DNA of 64,000 bases from CAIUGU01 sp965279735 (GCA_965279735.1 OZ257260.1:2604001-2668000); one strand, 5' to 3'; shown: positions 51,265 to 60,575, numbered from the stretch's first letter. Made by a program: numbers and translations. Notes: a model not told the origin generated them from the letters alone.

Positions 51265-53487
51265 ATGAAAAATATCGCTCGCCCCGTACTGTCCCTGTTC
51301 TGCCTGTACGCCCTGATGCCCGGCGTAGCAGGTAGCGCCGCCGCTGCAGAACCACCGCCGGATGAAGACAAGAGCGTCACGATCGTGCGCGCAGCGAAGC
51401 CTCCGGTCATCGACGGTCGCCTGGATCCTGATGAATGGGCCAATGCCGTCCTGATCGAGGACTTCCGCCAGATCCAGCCGAACGAATTCGCCGCGCCTTC
51501 GCAGCGCACCCAGATCTACCTGCTGTACGACAAGGACGCCTTGTACGTCGCCGCGAAACTGTGGGACACCAATCCGGTAACCGCACGCATCATGCGGCAG
51601 GGCGAACTGATGAATGGCGACGATCACCTCGGCGTGATCATCAATCCCGAGAACGACCGTCGCAGCGGCTATCTCTTCGCAGTCGGGCCGAACGGTGTAC
51701 GCGTGAATGCGATCTACCAGAACACCACGCAGACGCAGTTCGACTGGGACGGCATTTTCGAGGCAACGGGACGCCAGGACGCAGACGGCTGGATTGCCGA
51801 GATGGCGATTCCCTACAAGACCATTTCATTCAACCCCGCCGGCGACACCTGGGGAATCAATTTCTTTCGCGTCATCGCCCGCACCAATGAGCGTATCGGG
51901 TGGGTCTCGCGCAATCGTGCACAGGACCCGAGCATCGTCGGCACTGTCACCGGATTCTCGGGCCTCCAACGCGGAATGGGTCTTGATGTCGTGCCTTCCG
52001 TCAGTGTGCGCACCACCCGCGAATTCAACCCCGAGGATCGCAGGACGGAGGTTCGCCCTTCTGTCGATGTGTTCTACAAGGTCACTCCCTCGCTGAATGC
52101 GGCCCTCACCTTCAATACGGATTTCTCTGCGACGGAAGTAGATGACCGGCAGGTCAATCTCACGCGCTTCGGGTTGTTCTTTCCCGAGAAGCGCGATTTC
52201 TTCCTCACCGATCTCGATATCTTCGAGTTCGGCCACATCGGTCCGCAGAACACGGGTCAATCAGGCGTCAATCTGGCAACGACGCGGGCCTCGCGCGAGA
52301 ACGGCCGGCCCTTCTTCTCGCGTCGCATCGGTCTTGCGGCGAACGGAGCACCGATCGACCTCGACTATGGCGGCAAGCTGAGCGGCAGGATGGGACGCTG
52401 GAGCGTCGGAACACTCGGCATCCGCCAGGAAGAATCACCCGGTGTCGATGCTGCCGATCTGTTTGTCGGACGCGTGGCCGCAAATGTCTTCAATGAATCG
52501 AGTGTTGGCTTCATCGCCACGCACGGCAATCCGCGTTCCAACCTGGACAACACGCTCGTGGGTGCGGACTTCCTGTACCAGAACAGTCGCTTGCCGGGGG
52601 GCAGCGTGATGCAGGCTGAAGCCTGGCTCCAGGATACGGAGACGGAGGGGCTGACAGGAGATACCGGCGCCTTCGGCATCGGACTGCGCATTCCAAACAA
52701 TACCGGCTGGCGCAGCGCCATCGCCGTGAAGCAGCTCGAAGCCAATTTCAATCCGGGACTCGGCTTCCTGAGCCAGGCCGGAATCCGGGAATACACAGGC
52801 GAGCTGGGCTACACATATCGCCCCGTTGGCAAGGCTTACCGGTTCATGTTTGCCGAGCTCGAAGCGCGGCGCGTCGACCTGCTGGCCGGCGACCTGCAGA
52901 CGCAGACTTTCGTATTGCGTGCCCTGGAAACCGGCAACCGCACCGGCGATGTCCTGAAGCTCAATGTCATCCGCAACCGGGAAGTGCTGGCGGATCCTTT
53001 TGCGATTTCCCGCAACGTCGTCCTGCCGGTCGGCGACTACACGTTTGACGAAGCGTTCGCCGAGATTACCTTTGGCGGTCAGCGACGCATCAGTGGCAAG
53101 GTCGGCTATCGCGGCGGCGAGTTCTACGACGGTGACCACATGAACATGACGGGCGAGCTGACTTACCGCCCCTCGAAGTATTTCCGCACGACGCTCATCT
53201 ACGACTACAACGACGTGAACCTGCCGGAAGGTGATTTCATCGTGCGCCTGACCAGCCTGCGCGCCGACATCGTCTTTTCATCGCAGCTGTCGTGGGTGAA
53301 TCTCGTCCAGTACGACAACGTGTCGGGCGTGGTCGGGATCAACAGCCGTCTGCACTGGATTCCGGAAGACGGCAAGGAAGCGTTCCTGGTCCTCAATCAC
53401 AACCTGCAGGATCCGCTGGCGCCCGGCGGCTTCCAGTCCACCTTCTCGGAACTGACCGCAAAGGTGAACTACACGTTCCGGTTCTGA
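51265..53487 (+). CDS. DUF5916 outer-membrane protein with CBM9-like N-terminal domain
   Basis: This 740-residue secreted protein has a signal peptide (MKNIARPVLSLFCLYALMPG, cleavage near the AAAAEP). A carbohydrate-binding family 9-like domain follows (PPVIDGRLDPDEWANAVLIE, then LLYDKDALYVAAKLWDTNP). The rest is a DUF5916 region containing VDDRQVNLTRFGLFFPEKRD and many alternating beta strands ending KVNYTFRF, with the terminal Phe typical of outer-membrane barrels. DUF5916 is of unknown function. It lies 7 nt after yraN, where synteny does not require it, and is convergent with sspB. A polymer-binding or transport role is only inferred. Confidence 0.8.
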   Translation: MKNIARPVLSLFCLYALMPGVAGSAAAAEPPPDEDKSVTIVRAAKPPVIDGRLDPDEWANAVLIEDFRQIQPNEFAAPSQRTQIYLLYDKDALYVAAKLWDTNPVTARIMRQGELMNGDDHLGVIINPENDRRSGYLFAVGPNGVRVNAIYQNTTQTQFDWDGIFEATGRQDADGWIAEMAIPYKTISFNPAGDTWGINFFRVIARTNERIGWVSRNRAQDPSIVGTVTGFSGLQRGMGLDVVPSVSVRTTREFNPEDRRTEVRPSVDVFYKVTPSLNAALTFNTDFSATEVDDRQVNLTRFGLFFPEKRDFFLTDLDIFEFGHIGPQNTGQSGVNLATTRASRENGRPFFSRRIGLAANGAPIDLDYGGKLSGRMGRWSVGTLGIRQEESPGVDAADLFVGRVAANVFNESSVGFIATHGNPRSNLDNTLVGADFLYQNSRLPGGSVMQAEAWLQDTETEGLTGDTGAFGIGLRIPNNTGWRSAIAVKQLEANFNPGLGFLSQAGIREYTGELGYTYRPVGKAYRFMFAELEARRVDLLAGDLQTQTFVLRALETGNRTGDVLKLNVIRNREVLADPFAISRNVVLPVGDYTFDEAFAEITFGGQRRISGKVGYRGGEFYDGDHMNMTGELTYRPSKYFRTTLIYDYNDVNLPEGDFIVRLTSLRADIVFSSQLSWVNLVQYDNVSGVVGINSRLHWIPEDGKEAFLVLNHNLQDPLAPGGFQSTFSELTAKVNYTFRF

Positions 53488-53503
53488 ATCGCTGCCGCGG
53501 TTG

Positions 53504-53944
53504 TTACTTGACCACTTTGAGGTGGGACTTGCGCGGCTCTCCGCCCGCAGGTTTCGGCGAGGGGGAAGGCGCAGGGGCTTGCGGCGGCGGTGCAGGCGAA
53601 CCGGGTGAATCGGTTGGACCTTCGTTGTCACCGAAGATCATGCCCTGGCCTGTCTCCCGCGAGTAGATCCCGATGATCGCCGCTATCGGCACGAAGATGT
53701 CCTGGCTGACTCCGCCGAAGCGCGCGCGGAAACCGACGAAATCGTTGCCGAGCGAAAGGCCGTTTGCCGCTCCCATGCTGACGTTGAGGATGATCTTGCC
53801 GTCCTTGACGTGCTGGAGCGGGACCTGCACGCCTTCCATCGACGCATCAACCACGATGTGCGGGGTCTGGTTGTTGTCGAGGATCCACTCGTGCATGGCA
53901 CGGAGCAGATAAGGCCTGCGGGAGGTGACGGGAGCCTCAGTCAT
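53504..53944 (-). CDS. sspB: ClpXP adaptor protein SspB
   Basis: SspB hands ssrA-tagged proteins to ClpXP. From ATG 53944 it has 146 residues. The dimer domain reads SRRPYLLRAMHEWILDNNQT, then IVVDASMEGVQVPLQHVKDG and LSLGNDFVGFRARFGGVSQD. A Pro-rich flexible linker (PAPPPQAPAPSPSPKPAGG) follows, and it ends with the ClpX-docking tail HLKVVK, as in E. coli SspB (LRVVK). It is just downstream of sspA, in the conserved petABC-sspAB operon. The start at 54040 would run into sspA. Confidence 0.95.
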   Translation of the reverse strand: MTEAPVTSRRPYLLRAMHEWILDNNQTPHIVVDASMEGVQVPLQHVKDGKIILNVSMGAANGLSLGNDFVGFRARFGGVSQDIFVPIAAIIGIYSRETGQGMIFGDNEGPTDSPGSPAPPPQAPAPSPSPKPAGGEPRKSHLKVVK

Positions 53945-53957
53945 CGCGAAAGTGATT

Positions 53958-54557
53958 TCAGAGCCGCATTTCCTGTTCGACTTCGGACAGGCTGTGGCGG
54001 AAAGCCGGGCGCGAGAAAACGAGATTTGCGTAGCGGACAATGGGCTGAGCCTGCGACGGAAGCTCGATTCCCCATGAATTCAGTCTCCACAGGATCGGTG
54101 CAATGGTTGCATCGACCAGCGAAAAATCATCGGACAGGAAATACGGCTTCGCCTTGAATACGTCTGCCGTCGCGAGAATGCTGTCGCGCAGGATCTTCCG
54201 TGCCTTCTGGCCCAGCTTGCGGTCCGCAGGGTCGTCGATCTGCTGCGCCAGGCTGTACCAGTCACGCTCGATGCGAAACAGGGCCAGCCGGAACTGGGCC
54301 CTTGCAACGGGATCCACCGGCATCAGCGGTGGATACGGAAAGCGTTCGTCGAGATACTCGATGATGACGCGCGAATCGTAGAGCACGAGATCCCTGTCCA
54401 CGAGCGTGGGCACGGTCTGGTAGGGATTGAGATCGAGCAGATCCTCGGGCAGCTTGCCTTCTTCCACGTCGATGGTTTCAACGTGGATGGCTTTCTCCGC
54501 AAGCACCAGCCGGGTCCGGTGACTCCACGGGTCGGCCGCCTTGGAAAAGAGCGTCAT
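53958..54557 (-). CDS. sspA: Stringent starvation protein A (GST fold)
   Basis: SspA is a GST-fold RNA-polymerase-associated protein that helps bacteria survive starvation and acid stress. From ATG 54557 it has 199 residues (E. coli 212). It shows FSKAADPWSHRTRLVLAEKA (no catalytic Cys or Ser, as in other SspA proteins), NPYQTVPTLVDRDLVLYDSR (thioredoxin-fold substrate site) and IIEYLDERFPYPPLMP. It follows petC. The longer frame to 54617 lacks the family start. Confidence 0.93.
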   Translation of the reverse strand: MTLFSKAADPWSHRTRLVLAEKAIHVETIDVEEGKLPEDLLDLNPYQTVPTLVDRDLVLYDSRVIIEYLDERFPYPPLMPVDPVARAQFRLALFRIERDWYSLAQQIDDPADRKLGQKARKILRDSILATADVFKAKPYFLSDDFSLVDATIAPILWRLNSWGIELPSQAQPIVRYANLVFSRPAFRHSLSEVEQEMRL

Positions 54558-54633
54558 CAAGCCCGCGGTCCTCGGGTGAACGCTGCGGGCAGCATCACGC
54601 CAGCGGGTCGCCGACACGCGCGACCCGGCTGCA

Positions 54634-55401
54634 TCACTTCACGCCCTTCCAGATTTCCTTCTTCAGGAAATAGGCAAACAGGAAGAACACCAGCAGGAAC
54701 CCGAGGACGCGGATGCCCAGGTTGCGCCGCTGCAGTTGCACTGGCTCGCCGATATAGGAAAGGAAATTCACCGTGTCGCGGGCGAACTGGTCGAATTCCT
54801 CGGCGTCCATCTTGCCTTCGGTGGCGCGCTCGAAACCCTTGAACGTCTTGTGGACGTTACCCTGCCCATCGGTCTCGCCCTCGTAGACCGCTTTCTGGAA
54901 ACCCTGCAGCTCCCAGAGAACGTGTGGCATCGCTGCACCGGGCAATACGTGGTTGTTGACGCCCGTAGGCCGCGAAGGGTCGAGGTAGAAGGACTTGAGG
55001 AACGTATAGATGTAGTCCGGAGTCCGGCTCCGCGCGATCAGCGAGAGATCGGGGGGCGGATTGCCAAACCACGCGCGGGCTTCGGCCACGGGCATCGTGT
55101 TCTGCATCGTATCGAACGGCCGCTCGCCGGTGAACATCAGGTTTTCGATGACCTGCTGCTCGGACAACTGCAGGTCCGCGGCTACCCGGTTATAGCGAAC
55201 GTACTTCGCCGAGTGGCAGCCCATGCAATAGTTGACGAAGTTGCGTGCACCGCGCTGCAAGGATGCGGTGTTGCCTACGTCTACGTTGGCATGTTCGAGC
55301 TCCACACCCTCGGCAGCAAACACTGCCGAAGGCAGCAGCGCCATTGCGCCGAGCGCAAGGCAGACAGGGGCGAGCCAGGGACGCGCCTTGTTAATGTGCA
55401 T
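54634..55401 (-). CDS. petC: Cytochrome c1 of the bc1 complex
   Basis: PetC is the heme c-carrying subunit of complex III. The 255-residue precursor has a signal peptide (cleavage near residue 30), the heme site CMGCH (C59-H63), the axial Met region GAAMPHVLWELQGF, and a C-terminal anchor helix (ILVF... LGFLLVFFLFAYFLKKEIWK). It overlaps petB by 11 nt. It completes the petABC set. Confidence 0.96.
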   Translation of the reverse strand: MHINKARPWLAPVCLALGAMALLPSAVFAAEGVELEHANVDVGNTASLQRGARNFVNYCMGCHSAKYVRYNRVAADLQLSEQQVIENLMFTGERPFDTMQNTMPVAEARAWFGNPPPDLSLIARSRTPDYIYTFLKSFYLDPSRPTGVNNHVLPGAAMPHVLWELQGFQKAVYEGETDGQGNVHKTFKGFERATEGKMDAEEFDQFARDTVNFLSYIGEPVQLQRRNLGIRVLGFLLVFFLFAYFLKKEIWKGVK

Positions 55402-56653
55402 CGTAAGTCACCCGTTCCGGAACCGGCTTCGTCGCATCTATGCGCGTGTACCACGGCATGAGCGCAAAGAACGCAAAGTAGATCACCGCGAAGACGCGTG
55501 CGGCATTCGTGAAGGCGGTGGTCGCTGGCTGCAGGCCGAGATAGCCGAGCGCCAGGAAGCTGATCGCGAAAGCCGTCAGGAACGCCTTGAACAACCAGCC
55601 GCGATAGCGGATCGACTTCACCTTCGCACGATCGAGCCACGGCAGGAAGAAGAAGGACACGACCGCGAGCCCCATCAGGATGACGCCGACCAGCTTGTTC
55701 GGAACAGCGCGGAGAATCGCGTAGAAAGGCGTGAAGTACCAGACCGGAGCGATGTGCTCAGGCGTCTGCAACGAGTTCGCCGGATCGAAGTTGGCGTGCT
55801 CGAGGAAGTACCCGCCCATTGTCGGCGCAAAGAACAGCACCGCCGAGAAGATCGCGAGGAAGACGATGACCCCGACGATATCCTTGATCGTGTAGTAGGG
55901 ATGCATCGGGATGCCATCGAGGGGATGGCCATCCGGGCCCTTGTTCTTCTTGATCTCGATGCCGTCCGGGTTGTTCGAACCCACTTCGTGCAGCGCCATG
56001 ATGTGTGCGATCACGAGGAACACGAGCGCCAGCGGCAACGCAATCACATGCAGTGCGAAGAAGCGGTTCAGGGTGATGTCCGAGATGTAGTAGTCACCAC
56101 GGATCCACTCGACCAGCGCGTTTCCCACGTACGGAATGGCTCCGAACAGGGACACGATGACCTGCGCGCCCCAGTACGACATGTTGCCCCAGGGCAGCAG
56201 GTAGCCCATGAACGCCTCTGCCATCAGGCAGAGATAGATGATCATGCCGAAGATCCACAGCAGTTCGCGCGGCGCCTTGTACGAACCGTAGAGCATCGCG
56301 CGGAACATGTGCAGATACACGACGATGAAGAAAGCCGAGGCACCGGTCGAATGCATGTACCGGATCAGCCAGCCCCATTCCACATCGCGCATGATGTATT
56401 CGACGGAAGCGAAGGCCTCCGCCGCTGCGGGCTTGTAGTTCATCGTCAGGAAGATGCCCGTGACGATCTGCATCACCAGCACGAGCAGCGCGAGCGAGCC
56501 GAAGTAGTACCAGAAGTTGAAATTCTTCGGCGCGTAATACTCCGACATGTGCTCTTTCCAGAGCTTCGTCAGGGGAAAGCGCTCGTCGATCCAGCCGCCG
56601 AGGGCACTCACCTGCATGCCGACGCGATCGAAGAAATCAGGCTGTGAGCTCAT
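55391..56653 (-). CDS. petB: Cytochrome b of the bc1 complex
   Basis: PetB binds hemes bL and bH and both quinone sites in complex III. The 420-residue protein has about eight membrane helices, with heme-ligand histidines in regions such as MHSTGASAFFIVVYLHMFR and FALHVIALPLALVFLVIAHI, and the conserved PEW motif present as the TPEHIAPVWYF (Qo-site) region. It is longer than the 380-residue mitochondrial form. It lies 1 nt before petC, overlapping it by 11 nt, and directly after petA. Confidence 0.97.
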   Translation of the reverse strand: MSSQPDFFDRVGMQVSALGGWIDERFPLTKLWKEHMSEYYAPKNFNFWYYFGSLALLVLVMQIVTGIFLTMNYKPAAAEAFASVEYIMRDVEWGWLIRYMHSTGASAFFIVVYLHMFRAMLYGSYKAPRELLWIFGMIIYLCLMAEAFMGYLLPWGNMSYWGAQVIVSLFGAIPYVGNALVEWIRGDYYISDITLNRFFALHVIALPLALVFLVIAHIMALHEVGSNNPDGIEIKKNKGPDGHPLDGIPMHPYYTIKDIVGVIVFLAIFSAVLFFAPTMGGYFLEHANFDPANSLQTPEHIAPVWYFTPFYAILRAVPNKLVGVILMGLAVVSFFFLPWLDRAKVKSIRYRGWLFKAFLTAFAISFLALGYLGLQPATTAFTNAARVFAVIYFAFFALMPWYTRIDATKPVPERVTYDAH

Positions 56654-56654
56654 C

Positions 56655-57266
56655 TTATGCAGCTCCCGTATCGGCGCCGATCAGCAGGCGGGTGTCGGCG
56701 AGGAAGCGGTACGGTGGAATCCGCAGATTGAGCGGTGCCGGCACGTCCTTGAAAACGCGGCCCGACAGGTCGAACCGCGAGCCGTGGCAGGGGCAGTAGA
56801 AACCACCGGGCCAGTCAGCACCGAGTTCGGCATCCGCCGGATCGAAGCGATTGATGGGCGCGCAACCAAGGTGGGTGCACACGCCGATGACGACCAGATA
56901 TTCGGGATTCACCGCACGCGCTTCGTTCTTCGCGTATTCGGGCTGCTCGGAATCGGCCGACTGGGGATCGCGCAAACGGCTGTCGAGAGTAGTGAGCGAA
57001 GCCAGCATTTCCGGGGTGCGCCGCACGATGTAGACGGCCTGGCCGCGCCATTCGATCTTGACGATTGCGCCCAGCTCGAGCTTGCTTATGTCTACTTCGA
57101 CCGGGGCACCGAGCGCCTGCGCCCGGGCGCTAGGCTTCCATGACGCCAGGAACGGAACCGCGGTGAAGGCCGCACCGGCCAGGCCCGTGACGGTCGTGGC
57201 GACGAGAAGAAAGTGGCGCCTGCCACCGTCGACGCTCTCGTCAATGCGATCAGCTTCTAGACTCAT
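56655..57266 (-). CDS. petA: Rieske iron-sulfur subunit of the bc1 complex
   Basis: PetA carries the 2Fe-2S cluster and delivers an electron to cytochrome c1. From ATG 57266 it has 203 residues. A twin-arginine export motif (GGRRHFLL, about 14-21) precedes one membrane helix. The cluster sites are C130-T-H132-LG-C135 and C158-P-C160-H161. GGAGAA lies just upstream of the ATG; the frame to 57416 is not used. It is first in petABC-sspAB. Confidence 0.97.
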   Translation of the reverse strand: MSLEADRIDESVDGGRRHFLLVATTVTGLAGAAFTAVPFLASWKPSARAQALGAPVEVDISKLELGAIVKIEWRGQAVYIVRRTPEMLASLTTLDSRLRDPQSADSEQPEYAKNEARAVNPEYLVVIGVCTHLGCAPINRFDPADAELGADWPGGFYCPCHGSRFDLSGRVFKDVPAPLNLRIPPYRFLADTRLLIGADTGAA

Positions 57267-57579
57267 CAGAAAATTCTCCGGAAGACCCCATTCCGCTTCA
57301 AATCCGGTCCTGCCCGACCCCAAGCCAGCCGGCAGATTGACCGTGCCGTCCGACTGCGCCCCAAGCGAGTTGACCCTGACGCAGGCAACGCAACGCCGAG
57401 GGACCCGATGTTTCAAAGATTCGCGGAATTACGCATTATACACACAACGAACGGCGCTCTTTGAAGCATGACGCCGACCTTCATGATGACCTGGACGTTG
57501 CCCCGATTCCCTGCGGTCTGCTCTACGTCTGGTGGGCAATCGGCCTGACAGGGAGCGATCGTTTGGTGGAGTTCCCCGC
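57267..57579. other. Divergent promoter region between petA and the DegS-like gene
   Basis: This 313-nt gap holds no gene. On the minus strand a perfect TATAAT box (57440-57435) is the best promoter candidate for petABC-sspAB; its -35 (TCAAAG, 18 nt away) is weak. For the plus-strand gene the ribosome site GGTGGAG lies about 8 nt before ATG 57580. Confidence 0.55.
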
Positions 57580-58737
57580 ATGCCCTCCTTTCGTCAGGTC
57601 CTCGATTTCGTCTCGCGCTGGGTTGTCATTGGCCTTGCTGCCGCTTTTCTGCTGACCCAGGCGCGTTCCTGGCTTGCCGAACGCAGCCCTTCGGCAACAA
57701 GAGAGCCGGCAGCAAGCGAACCAGTCCAAACACCACCACCGGTATTGCCCGCACCCACCTCCTTTGCCGACGCGGTCGCCCGCTCGAGCCCCGCGGTTGT
57801 AAATATCTACACCGCTCGTGTCATCACCGAACGCATCCGCCCGCCCGAACTTGATCGCTTCTTCGGTGATGAATGGCCAGCCGTGCGCCAGCGGGTAGCC
57901 GCGAGCCTGGGGTCGGGCGTCATCGTCGATACGGAAGGCCACGTCATAACCAACAACCATGTGGTGGCCAATGCGAGGGAAATCCGTCTCCAGCTCGCAG
58001 ACGGACGGGTTGCCCCTGCGACCATCGTCGGCACCGATCCCGAAAGCGACCTCGCGGTTTTGCAGATTCCGCTGTCCGACCTGCCGGTCATGCCCCTTGG
58101 GCGATCGGATGAACAGGAACTGAGGGTGGGCGACGTGGTACTCGCCATCGGCAATCCGCTCGGCCTTTCGCAGACCGTCACCCAGGGCATCGTCAGCGCC
58201 ACCGGCCGGGGCCAGCTCGGCGTGACGACGTTCGAGAACTTCATCCAGACCGATGCGGCCATCAACGAGGGCAATTCCGGCGGTGCACTGGTGAATACGA
58301 AAGGTGAGCTGGTGGGAATCAACACCGCAGTGCTGGCTCGCGCGCTCCAGACCGAGGGCATCGGCTTTGCCATTCCCGTCAATCTGGTGCGGGGGGTGAT
58401 GCAGCAGATCCTTGAATTCGGCCGGGTGCGGCGCGGCTGGCTGGGCATCACGGAGTCGCGGGATGTTTCCGCAGAGCAGGCCCATGCGCTCGGCATCGCG
58501 GAAGGCGCGGGAGTCGAACTCCGTCAGGTGTATCCGGAAAGCCCGGCCGCGAAGGCGGGATTGCTGGCCGGTGACATCATCACTCACCTGAACGACCAGA
58601 CGATAAGGAGCATGCGCGAGGCATTGAACCGCGTGGCGAGCGCGACGCCCGGCACGTCGATGAAAGTGCGCGCCTGGCGCAAGGGACAGATTCTTGAACT
58701 CGAGACGCTGGTAGAAGAACGTCCCCAGCCGAATTGA
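57580..58737 (+). CDS. DegS/AlgW-like periplasmic serine protease
   Basis: This 385-residue HtrA-family protein has one N-terminal membrane helix (about 13-27) and a trypsin-like domain. The catalytic triad is H127 (TNNHVVANA), D157 (PESDLAVLQIPLS) and S233 (NEGNSGGALVNTKGELVG). A single PDZ domain follows from about residue 275 (RRGWLGITESRDVSAEQAHA and ESPAAKAGLLAGDIITHLND). A single PDZ and N-terminal anchor match DegS/AlgW, the protease that starts RseA cleavage in the sigma-E envelope stress response. The start at 57580 has a GGTGGAG site; the longer frame to 57532 does not. It lies next to petABC and murA. Confidence 0.92.
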   Translation: MPSFRQVLDFVSRWVVIGLAAAFLLTQARSWLAERSPSATREPAASEPVQTPPPVLPAPTSFADAVARSSPAVVNIYTARVITERIRPPELDRFFGDEWPAVRQRVAASLGSGVIVDTEGHVITNNHVVANAREIRLQLADGRVAPATIVGTDPESDLAVLQIPLSDLPVMPLGRSDEQELRVGDVVLAIGNPLGLSQTVTQGIVSATGRGQLGVTTFENFIQTDAAINEGNSGGALVNTKGELVGINTAVLARALQTEGIGFAIPVNLVRGVMQQILEFGRVRRGWLGITESRDVSAEQAHALGIAEGAGVELRQVYPESPAAKAGLLAGDIITHLNDQTIRSMREALNRVASATPGTSMKVRAWRKGQILELETLVEERPQPN

Positions 58738-58738
58738 T

Positions 58739-59010
58739 CCTCACCCACTCCGTCTCCCTCTCCACCAGTAGAGGGGATCAAAGCATTACCTCTCCCGTTG
58801 GGAGAGGTCGCACAGAGTGCGGGTGAGGTCCTCACCCACTTCGTCTCCCTCTCCACCAGGAGAGGGGCTCAGAACATCACCTCTCCCGCCGGGAGAGGTC
58901 GCACAGAGTGCGGGTGAGGTGCTCACCCACTCCGTTTCCCTCTCCACCAGGAGAGGGGCTCAGAACATCACCTCTCCCGTTGGGAGAGGTCGCACGGAGT
59001 GCGGGTGAGG
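58739..59010. repeat. Three tandem 91-bp palindromic repeats
   Basis: Three nearly identical units with an exact 91-bp period (ctcaccc begins at 58740, 58831 and 58922) fill the gap between two converging genes. Each unit has an outer inverted pair (CTCACCC with GGGTGAG), and inside it two hairpins, CCTCTCC-acca-GGAGAGG and ACCTCTCCC-3 nt-GGGAGAGGT, so it can fold as a three-armed structure. It resembles REP/BIME elements and may be a non-autonomous mobile unit and a transcription barrier. Confidence 0.93.
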
Positions 59011-59011
59011 G

Positions 59012-60298
59012 CTAGGCGCCGTCTCCTGCCCGACGTCCTTTCGACACGATGCGCTTGATCTGCGCGCCAAGCTGTTCGAACTTTTCCTCGATGCGCTCGT
59101 AGCCGCGATCGATGTGATAGATGCGATCGATTTCCGTGGTGCCATCGGCCACCAGCCCCGCCAACACCAGACTCGCAGAGGCTCGCAGATCGGTTGCCAT
59201 CACCGGGGCGCCCGCCAGCTTCGGGATGCCCTTGATGATCGCGGTATTACCCTCGATGCGAATGTCCGCGCCCAGGCGCCGCATTTCGAGCATGTGCATG
59301 AACCGGTTCTCGAAAATGGTCTCGATCACCGTGCTGACACCATCGGCAACCGTATTGAGCGCGGCAAACTGCGCCTGCATGTCCGTCGGAAAAGCGGGGT
59401 ACGGCGCAGTGCGTATATCGACCGCCAGAGGACGGCGGCCGCGCATGTCGAGCTCGATCCAGTCCTCGCCCGTCGTGATCGTGGCGCCGGCTTCCCGCAG
59501 CTTCGCGAGCACTGAGTCGAGATGCTCGGGGCGTGTGTTCCGCAGCCTTATCCAGCCGCTCGTGATGGCGGCGGCGACGAGATAGGTGCCCGCCTCGATA
59601 CGATCCGGCAGCACTTCATAATGAGTGCCGCCCAGTTTTTCGACGCCGTCGATCGTGATGGTGTCCGTCCCAGCGCCCTCGATCCGTGCGCCCATCGCGA
59701 TCAGGAAGTTCGCGAGATCGACCACTTCGGGCTCACGCGCCGCGTTCTCCAGCACGGTTCGTCCTTCGGCAAGCGCCGCGGCCATCATCAGGTTCTCGGT
59801 GCCGGTCACCGTTACCGTATCGAGGACGAGTCGCGCACCTTTGAGACGGCCCGCGCGGGCGCGTATATAACCCTTGTCGATGTGAATGTCCGCACCCATC
59901 GCCTGAAGTCCCGCAACATGGATGTTGACCGGCCTTGCGCCGATCGCACAGCCGCCGGGCAATGAAACATCGGCATGGCCAAAGCGGGCAACGAGCGGAC
60001 CGAGCACGAGGATCGAAGCGCGCATGGTCTTGACCAGCTCGTACGGGGCAACGGTCTCCCGCAGCGTCCGGGCATCGACATCGATCCGCATCTTCTCGTC
60101 GATCGTGACGCTGACCCCCATGCGGCCGAGCAACTCGATCATGGTCGTCACATCGTGCAGGTGCGGAACATTGCCGATGCTGACAGGCGCATCCGCCAGC
60201 AACGTGCCTGCAAGGATGGGGAGCGTCGCGTTCTTCGCCCCGGAAATGCGGATCTCGCCGTGGAGCGGAATACCGCCCTGGATTTGTAGTTTGTCCAT
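59012..60298 (-). CDS. murA: UDP-N-acetylglucosamine 1-carboxyvinyltransferase MurA
   Basis: MurA transfers enolpyruvate to UDP-GlcNAc, the first committed step of peptidoglycan synthesis and the target of fosfomycin. The 428-residue protein (E. coli 419) begins MDKLQIQGGIPLHGEIRISG, with GAKNATLPI nearby. The active-site cysteine is C117 in LPGGCAIGARPVNIH, so it should be fosfomycin-sensitive by sequence. NYTIDG-type and AALVLAGLVADGTTEI (late) blocks are present. It follows ibaG on the minus strand, as in E. coli. Confidence 0.97.
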   Translation of the reverse strand: MDKLQIQGGIPLHGEIRISGAKNATLPILAGTLLADAPVSIGNVPHLHDVTTMIELLGRMGVSVTIDEKMRIDVDARTLRETVAPYELVKTMRASILVLGPLVARFGHADVSLPGGCAIGARPVNIHVAGLQAMGADIHIDKGYIRARAGRLKGARLVLDTVTVTGTENLMMAAALAEGRTVLENAAREPEVVDLANFLIAMGARIEGAGTDTITIDGVEKLGGTHYEVLPDRIEAGTYLVAAAITSGWIRLRNTRPEHLDSVLAKLREAGATITTGEDWIELDMRGRRPLAVDIRTAPYPAFPTDMQAQFAALNTVADGVSTVIETIFENRFMHMLEMRRLGADIRIEGNTAIIKGIPKLAGAPVMATDLRASASLVLAGLVADGTTEIDRIYHIDRGYERIEEKFEQLGAQIKRIVSKGRRAGDGA

Positions 60299-60323
60299 GG
60301 TGTGTAAAAAGCCCGGGCTCGAC

Positions 60324-60575
60324 CTACTGCCCCACTCCCTGGTTCACCTGCCATTCTTCCGGCGTATGCGCCTGGATGCTCATTGCGTGGATCTCCCGAC
60401 CCATCAGGCGGCCGAGCGTGCCGTAGATCAGCTGGTGACGCTGGATCATGCGCTTGCCTGCAAACTGCGGCGCCACGATGACCGCCTCGAAATGCGTGTC
60501 ATCGTCCGATTCGACCTGCACGCGAGCGCCCGGGAGGCCCGCCTCGATCAATTGCTGTACGGCTTGTGCATTCAT
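60324..60575 (-). CDS. ibaG: BolA-family protein IbaG
   Basis: IbaG is a BolA-like protein that works with monothiol glutaredoxins in iron-sulfur metabolism and acid response. The 83-residue protein has MNAQAVQQLIEAGLPGARVQ, the IVAPQFAGKRMIQRHQLIYG core with the conserved His that helps ligate a cluster, and the C-terminal IHAMSIQAHTPEEW. It lies upstream of murA by 25 nt, the same pair as in E. coli (ibaG-murA). Confidence 0.95.
   Translation of the reverse strand: MNAQAVQQLIEAGLPGARVQVESDDDTHFEAVIVAPQFAGKRMIQRHQLIYGTLGRLMGREIHAMSIQAHTPEEWQVNQGVGQ

Noticed and set aside
57523..58587. A 354-aa minus-strand open frame
   Set aside because: It is the antisense shadow of the DegS-like protease, which shows its full catalytic triad on the plus strand.
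58739..59010. CRISPR array
   Set aside because: The units are 91 bp, contiguous and without unique spacers, and no cas genes are nearby.
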